From Dichomitus squalens LYAD-421 SS1 (Eukaryota > Basidiomycota > Agaricomycetes > Polyporales > Polyporaceae): DNA of 64,000 nt. The stretch lies in NCBI RefSeq assembly GCF_000275845.1, contig NW_006766926.1, positions 174,172-238,171 on the forward strand, given 5' to 3'. Position 1 is the first letter of the stretch, and the number at the start of each line of letters is the position of its first letter. Position numbers and translations under genes: made by a program. Shown piece after piece: positions 56,686 to 64,000 of the stretch. The notes under the pieces were generated by a model. That model saw only the letters and a program-made list of their open reading frames with translations. It was not told the DNA's origin and searched no databases.

Positions 56686-59600
56686 TCAGGCGATCAGCAA
56701 GCAGCCGCGAACCAGGCGGGAGGAGGACGGTGTGGGAGAGGCGCGCAGAGGAGTCAGACGGGGGACATGCGACGACGCTGGGCCGCTCGCGAGGACGGTG
56801 GGCGGGAGCGGCGGGCGACGGGGGGCGGGGCGAGGACAGCGAGGGCAGGGCTGAGCCGGGGAGAGCTGGCCAGAGAAGAGGGAGAGGAGGATGCGGGAGC
56901 GAGCGCGTCGGATGGACATAAATCTAGATTTGAGGGTGTCCGAGTCTGACTGCCATAAGTAAGTATGCGCCATCAACTGCAGCCCACGGCCGCGACCATC
57001 CACCTGCTCAGCCCCTCCTGTTATGTTATTCGCCCGTAAAACATACCCTCTCTCCGCAGGCCGCCTCCCACATTCCCCGCATGCGAGCCCTTCTTCCGTC
57101 GCTCGTCCGCCGTCCGATAGCCAGCCATCGCACCGACGAGCTCGGTTCTAGCACGGCCCTTCTCTGTCACCCCGCCCGTGGGTCACCCCGCCCGTGGACG
57201 GAAGCACCGTCCCCTTTCTCACACTCCAGCCAAATACCACATCTCCAATCACCAGTCCCAGTCCCTCACCCCATCCCCGCGGCAAGCACCGCAGCCCCCA
57301 TGCCGCCCGACACTGCTCGTTTATCTACCGTATAGAGTCCCCTGATACTTACCTTTACTTACACCCATATGTCGCACCGTATGTTCTCACAGTGCCCCCG
57401 GCTATACAGACCATCGCCCCATCAACTGATTGAGACACGCCCCTCCGAGCCCGGCCCATCCCTCGTCCTCACCATCCCGGCGTGCACGCACGCCCTGCCC
57501 ACACGCCCTGCCCACACGCCTGCTGCCAAGTCTCCCTCGAATCAGCGATGACAGATCCCAAGTCTGCTCTCCTCGTGATGCCCCATCTTGCCGCCTCGGA
57601 CCCCACCCGCCCGGCGTCCGTCCATCCTCGTCCACACCCTCAATATTGTGGCCTCTCAAGCGCGTCGGCGGCAGCGATCCGCGAGATGGCCGTCGCATAA
57701 AAGCCGGGTGCCGCACTCCATCCTCGACGAAACGAGCCCCGGCCGTGTGTTTGGATTTGAGCGAGCACTGGGACCCTGTACGTACGTATCTGGGCTATCT
57801 GGATCCTTGGCGCGCTGCACGGGGATACCCGGCCCTCGGCTTTTGCTTTGATCCCCCGAGATCTCTGCGCAAGAGACGACATATCGCGCCAAACCTTCTC
57901 ACCGGCCGGCGGCAGCTACGCGCCCGGAGTCGTGCACCCAGAAATCTCCGCCCGCGCACGATACAATCACTCGACCTGGCCCCGCGGGCACGTCTTCGCT
58001 GCCAACCCCCCAAGTCCGCAACTTTCCCTCGCGCCCGGCGGAAGCTGACGGTGGAAGGCCTCGCAGGCGGCACTCGTGACGTTGTGCGGGGGCGGGTGAC
58101 AGGGCACCTGCTAAAGATGTGCGCCTCCGACCGTCCGCTCGGGCTCGCCCACGCTCGCCATTCGACCGCGCTCGCAAGCGGCCGACATCTGCATCTACAT
58201 GTACATCTGCGCGCGTTCACGAGTCGAACGAACTGCCTGAGACCGGGCCTTGTCTCCTCCGACGTTACAGGCCGTCGACGGCCTGACGGCGCGTCGACGC
58301 TCAGCTCGCGCGGACGTCCAGATCTTCCGCCGCTCATGATCGCCCTTGCTTATTGCGCGCGTAGCTGGCGTCCGCACCCCCAGCGTGCACATCGCATCCC
58401 AGTCCATTCCCGCGAACTCCTCGCTGTCTCTCGTACTCGGCCAATTCAGCCCACTTGCATCCTCGTCGTCCGAGCGGGTGGCCCTGGTGATCTGCAGCGT
58501 TCGCTTCGAGTAGGGCATCAGGAGCTCCGAACGCCAGGTTCGGAGAACGGGTCACCCAGGGACGGAAGCGCAAAGCGGTTTGACTGCACCCGTCCTTGAG
58601 CTTGCAGCCACATCTGCAACACCGGAGCCGGAGCGCTCGTCCATCCGCTGAGCATCGCGGCTTCGCCGCTTCTGCCCATATTGCGTGGGTGCAGGCGGCT
58701 GATTAGACTTTATCGCAGGCGCGCGAAGGCTGCAGGCGAGGGCCCGGGCGACGAGGGGCGAGCCGCTCAGGCTCCGAGCGTCGTCTCGCAACGGCCGAGC
58801 GCGAGCGACGGCGGTCGCGACGAGAGGACAACGTCGGCATGCCACGCGCGCGTATCGTCACGAGAACGGTCGCAAGGCCTGTCTCACCGTCGCTTCGGGT
58901 GGGGGGATCGGTGGCTCTGCGAGCCTAAACTTGTCGGGCTAACCGCGAACGGCAGCGGAGAAGTCGTGGCGTTGTTGCGAGGAGACGCGGCCGACGCCAG
59001 CGCGATAGCCACAGCGGCCGCTATGCTGGTTTCGGCGCGGCCCGCGGCCACGGGTTTGGTTAGTTGGTTGGGGTGGTCGGCGCCTCGTGAAACCAGCAGC
59101 GGGCGTCGCGGTGACAGGCCGAGGGGTCGTGCACCAGTCGCATCTTGCTGGGTGCAATGTCCAGCTCCGATGAGGATGCTGCTGGTTGATGCATTGACGC
59201 GTGAGAAAGCCGACTTGACTGCACAAGAGAACCTCCGCCGACAAGTGAATGCCCTGTTTGTTCCATGCAAGACAGCTCAGCGTGTATCACGCTCCTCTGA
59301 TTGCTTCCGTACTGCATGCAGCCATGGTACTGAATACTGTCGGGCACGTTCCGCTATCGACGGCGAAGACGCCTACGAAACATGTCATCAGCAAACATAT
59401 ACGCACACAAACACACGAGCGCCCGGAAAGTTTTGACCGCATGACCGTGTCCTCGGCACGGTGTGAATGCCAACTGCGGCTGCGAACAGTGACAGCCAAA
59501 GGTCCATCAGCGTACGCTTTACAGCATATTCCACGCTCACGAGGTCGTCGAGCGACAGGCCCGACCCGGGGAATATTGCCTCCCTGGGGTGCAAGAGGGG
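56686..59600. other. GC-rich region upstream of HSF gene, no recognised gene
   Basis: The part next to 56685 should hold the HSF promoter and leader. The largest open frame (57430-58599, plus, 389 codons) is very rich in Arg, Pro and Ser. It has no domain, and similarly long open frames overlap it on the other strand. High GC alone can explain it. Small direct repeats occur, for example CACCCCGCCCGTGG twice at 57170-57195. Confidence 0.4.
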
Positions 59601-62600
59601 GCCGCATCGCAACATTTCGACAAGGCAGAACGTTCGACCTCTGAAGCGTTGTGCTGAGCTCCCCATCTCAATGAGTGATTTTAGGGTAGGATCTCAAGCT
59701 CATAATTACCGAAGCATCATGCTGTGATGCGGCGTCGAGCTTCGACGTTCGTTGCTTTGCTGCTTTGGGCTAGCGAGAGATAACCATTGAGATGCACGCG
59801 CGGCTAAGGGCCTTCGAGGTTCGACGCTGGAATCATTCGCGAGGAACAACGTTCGCGTTAGCTTCGAGGCGTTTGATGCGCCACCCCGCCCGACCCTCGG
59901 CGGGCTAGACTGAGACCCACGCGGCCTGACGTGTTGCGTGCTTGCGTCATATGTACTCAGCAAGGGTATGGAGACATGCGAAGTGGCGAATAGCACTTCA
60001 AGTATTGAGCACTGACTGGAATTCGATGCTATCTACATGGTTTGAACCTGCCCACCAATATGAATCCTGCGAGGGAATGTCTGAAGACACCGATTACAGG
60101 CGCATTCATCATCTAAGTATGTGTAATGGCTACATACATTGCTGGATTGTCGCAGACCAATAGAGGATCAAAGTGTACCCGCCGTGACCCGGCATCATTT
60201 GGCAACTCTGATGTCGAGACCGAATGATGCGTGCAAGGAAGTGCAAGGTCGATCGTGATAGCGCCAAACAACATTCAGCATGACGGGACCGAGCCGGATT
60301 GTTTTCTATGTGTATACAGTCCGTGAGTGAGGAAATTATCTGGGCCGAATATGATGCTTGTGCTGACATGTAGGCAATGCCGGTTGTACAGATCCTTTTA
60401 GTAACAGAGTAAGGTCGGCCCAAGCTATGAAGTGGAAGCTACAGCTCTTCCGCCGACGGAGAGGAGATTGCAAACATCAGACAGAAGAGATCAATGAGGA
60501 TCATGAGGCCAGCGGAGAGACGCGCCCGTTATGGAAGGTCGCCGCTACGCGGTGCCAGACTAGGGTGCAGATGCGTCTCATGATGTGCGGAGAGAGACTG
60601 TTGGGAAACACGTGTGCTGCAAAAGTGTGGGTCCAAAGGTCGGTCGGGACTCCTGCGAAGAATGTCTGATCTGGAACGGGACACGCGTGTTGTGGCATAT
60701 TACACGCTTCCACTGTGGTCCAGTGGCATCATCGATGCTGACTGGGACTGGGGGTGCGATCAATGGATGGATTGATGCTGGCAGCCGAACCAATGGTAAA
60801 GCATTCGACAATGTCAGCACGAGTCTTGAATGAGGGGCTTGACCTGTGCGAAGATCCCGCTAGCACGCTGATGCGGGTGAAGAACAACAAGAGCCCGTGA
60901 AGAGCCGAGCGTTCAGTATGCCGATACACGGTGTGGCCAGCCGCCACAATCCTCCAGCGACGATCCTCCAGCGTCCCGTGAACGATCTAGACCTATTAGT
61001 GCAGAACGTTCATTCATTTGCATTCATGCCGGCTCCGCATGGCAAGGCATCCCTGCTTGCGCGTCTACAGATTACATGGGTCGGGCACCACGCCTCCCCG
61101 ACCCTGACAGTCGCGATGGTGGACGAATGGCAAGGTGACGATAAACTGCTTCAAGCAGGCGCGCTGTCCCACAGTCGTCCTGCGTGACCTCCTCTGCGGT
61201 ATGCTTCGGAAGTTCGTCCTTCCCTTCCGCTTGATTTTGATGCGGGTTTCTCCGAGCGCGAGCAGCACCAGGAACATGCAGATGGGAGAACGAAGACGTC
61301 GAGCACACCACGCTTGCGAACCGTGCATTCGATGTGCGATCCCGACGGTGATGTACCTGCCCCTCGATCCGCTTTGATTACAGGGTTCGAGACAGAAGCA
61401 TGCAGAGGACGCCGAAGAGGGCTCCGACGGCCCAATGGGGAAAACACACACGGATATGAAGGGGAATAGAACTCACCGAAGGCGGCCGGTGCTGGGAGGA
61501 GAGCATGCTGCAGATGGCAGCAGGGAAGCGGAGCTGCAGAGAGTGCAGATCGGCTGCAATCTCTGTTTGGCTGCGTGCGATCGCGAGCTGGGGAGCTGTC
61601 TTAGTCTATCACTAATCCTTCCTTCCCGCGGTCAGATGGTTCCGTGAGCTTCTGCGTTCTCATCGAGCACACTCGCTGCCTCGTCTCGTCTTGAGTCCTT
61701 TCCTTATCAGCATCAACCGTGACTAGCTCGTTAGATCCTGGCACGAGACTCCGTCTTTTCATGCTGCACAGGGTACCGATTAGCCGGACCATAGGCCCAT
61801 GAGGACACGATCTTCCAGCTAGCTTGACGGAAAGAGGCGAATACGTTTGTCAGACTAGCATGCAGCAAGCGTATGTACGAGCCTAGATGAAGGGAGGTGA
61901 GATACTCAATCACGCTGAGCTTCGCGCGCAGAGAGCTTGTCCAACATACCATAGAGAGAACAAGGAGTCATCGGATATCCCCGGATGTGCAGCCCTTCCG
62001 AGCGAGAGGCGAAAGAGGTACAATGGAATTCCCGCGAGCCTTACGTACCTGGGCGGAGGGTGAGTACACACGAGGCAGCACTACTTAGCTGCCGCGGCGC
62101 CGTACAGAGTGTATGAGGTAAAGCGTACGTCATCCTCCGAACAAATACCGGCAATATATAACAACTTAATGGCGTTTGTCCGAGACATCCGAGATGCGAG
62201 GCGCTGTATGGCCTAGGCTGCAAAAACAGGTGGGTGCGAGACATACAGACCGGAGGAGATTATGGTGGGATCCTTTGAGCAGGTGATGCTCACGTATACG
62301 TGATGTTCTGCGTTCAATCATCCCAATGCGTTGGAGTGCCAGTGAGAGATTGGGGACACGACTCAACGAGAATCTAGTTTGCAAGGCTAGCCAACCTCGA
62401 TGTCTGCTGAGCGCCCCGGTAGATCAAATACACATAATCACAGCAGCCGCACCTCCCCAGGCGGTCGCGTACAAAGGACGGATGGGTCAGATCAGGAACA
62501 TCGACCTCCTGAAAGAGAAATGGGCGCTCCTGAAGTGAACCCGACGATGAGGTAACTCGAGCGATGCCGACAAGCGAAGCGGGCGGGGTGCGTCTGCTGA

Positions 62601-64000
62601 CAGACATACGGGCACCCTAGAAGGCATGTTGCAATACCAAGTGGTTGCCTAGTGTCACCTAGACTCGGGAGTTGTACGACCGGAATCATAGCGGACGTAC
62701 ACGTTGTTCATCGATACGCCTTTGGTGACTACCCGTGTGGTCGATCTACGCCTGGCGATCACGTTAGTAAATCACGCGTTCCCGAGTTGCTCGTAAGATT
62801 GTGCTTACTTGTGAGTTTTGAGTGCGGGGCTCTGCGGAGTCCACTCAGCGGAGCAGGTAAGACAGGCTACCGTGCAGCCTCCCCCGCCTCGCGACGCGCC
62901 TGAGAATTTTGCATCGAATGAAGGTCATCCCTCTTCCTTACCATCTTCTCAAGCGCTCGCTACGCGGGACCTGCACTGCCGACGGCCATTGACGTGAGAC
63001 ATTTGTTGTCTTCGGTCCTGGCGCCGTGTGCAGGCTTCGTCAGACCTGTATCTCAACACTAGAGCGCGCATCGGTGGTCCTCGGAGATACTAGATGTGAG
63101 CCAGAGAGTCCACAGCGAGATGGTCCGCGGTACTACGCGCAACGTGCCGATCTTCCATGTCTTGTCTGGAGGCGCTGTTTCCAAACGTATGGCCCCATTG
63201 GTTATGTTTTCGACTGTGCGCCAGTCCACGCCGACAGTAGTTGTAAGTTGCCAGGGTTAGCTGTCATGTAACATGGACCATTCGGGCAAGGCAAGGGTCT
63301 CGCATCTTGGAAGTCGGAACGTTTAGACGTTATGGTAGACTTCTGTCAGATGCGGGCGCGGGCTGACCTGGTGATGCGCACGTTGCGCGTCCTGATTTCT
63401 ACCACCATCGTACTACGTCCACTGGGAAGGAGTCTCGAGATCAGAATGGAGAGTTGCCGGGCTCTTCGCTCTGTCGGCGCACCTCGTGGTTGGGGGGTAT
63501 ATGGGATCCCAAGCAATGGTCCATCTGATGTGTTTCGTTTGACATTGCCGGCGGCGAGTGTGGTAAGCATCAGGATAGGAATGGAACTGATGAACCATGG
63601 CGTTATACGCCCCCGGGAGCGCCACCAGCGAGATTGATGTCAGCCTACGCAGGCACTGTGGACGCAGTCGGGATGAAAATTTGCTGACCGCGGTGAGTAG
63701 GTGTGGGGCTTACCTGCGCGCAATCGCCGTGATGACGCCAAAACGAAGATTTGGGTGCCTAGAAATGGCACCATGATAGGAAGCCCTGAAACCATAAGTA
63801 CATCGAACCGCGCTCTATATGCCGCAGTAGAGAGAATGTAGTGCGGACGATTGCACGATTAAACTCGGGGCGCGGCTGTTGAATGACAGCTTCCGACATC
63901 GGCAATGATGAGATCAGCGCACTCTTGCAAGCCACTAGCCGGCGTGCGGGATCACGTCCGCAGATTGTGGCCGGAGACATTGGTTTAGTTTGTTATGCTG
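59601..64000. other. No recognised gene (right edge)
   Basis: I find no known family here. Two minus-strand stretches look faintly coding. One is near 63830-63725, where a hydrophobic string (VLMVSGLPIMVPFLGTQIFV) ends at a GT donor-like site. The other is near 61430-61370, with a hydrophobic HWAVGALFGVLCMLL. Neither can be extended into a gene by eye. They may be exons of a membrane protein or its remains. Confidence 0.35.

Noticed and set aside
57430..58599. 389-codon plus-strand open frame
   Set aside because: Very rich in Arg, Pro and Ser, no recognisable domain, and long overlapping frames on the other strand in GC-rich sequence. It is probably chance.
60030..60060. Possible tRNA T-arm (GGTTTGAACC-like)
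   Set aside because: No acceptor stem, D-arm or anticodon arm could be placed around it.

Overview
The window looks like nuclear DNA of an Agaricomycete (mushroom-forming basidiomycete). The evidence is intron-dense genes with 50-70 nt GT-AG introns, DUF6533 seven-helix membrane proteins, FunK1 (fungal-type) protein kinases, a HET-domain protein, laccase-like remnants, a Flo8/SSDP-type LisH protein and an HSF-type factor. I could not assign a species.

Layout. 1-4.9 kb has no recognised gene but holds a foldback (MITE-like) element. 4.9-6.6 kb is a DUF6533 membrane protein gene (+). 7.1-7.9 kb is an internally deleted FunK1 fragment (-). 9.8-12.6 kb is an intact LisH/Flo8-like regulator (-). 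13.2-19.2 kb is a large START-domain membrane protein (-), divergent from a pyridoxal kinase (19.8-21.2 kb, +). 22-43.5 kb is a duplicated accessory block. It has three FunK1 genes (A, B, C, all +), three decayed copies of only the 3' end of the LisH gene, two laccase-like remnants (-), and two copies of an unidentified module. 43.6-51.9 kb carries two copies of a [CCDC137-like nucleolar protein + HET] pair (-), with a second DUF6533 gene (-) between them. 53.6-56.7 kb is an HSF-family transcription factor (-), and from 56.7 kb to the end I recognise no gene.

How it fits together. The LisH gene with a FunK1 gene downstream in the same orientation seems to be the ancestral pair. It survives as 12.6 to 7.1 kb on the minus strand and recurs as decayed LisH 3' end followed by FunK1 at 28.4-34.2 and 37.8-42.1 kb. 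Introns and 3' flank are retained in the copies, so duplication was at DNA level, not by retrotransposition. Copies B and C are each followed by a convergent laccase-like remnant and are preceded by the same unidentified module, giving two tandem units (about 27.0-36.5 and 36.5-43.5 kb). In the CCDC137/HET pair, decay is reciprocal: one copy keeps the first gene, the other keeps the second. The two DUF6533 genes share a nearly identical exon plan that appears to need a 2-nt micro-exon. All exon boundaries here were read by eye and have no transcript support.
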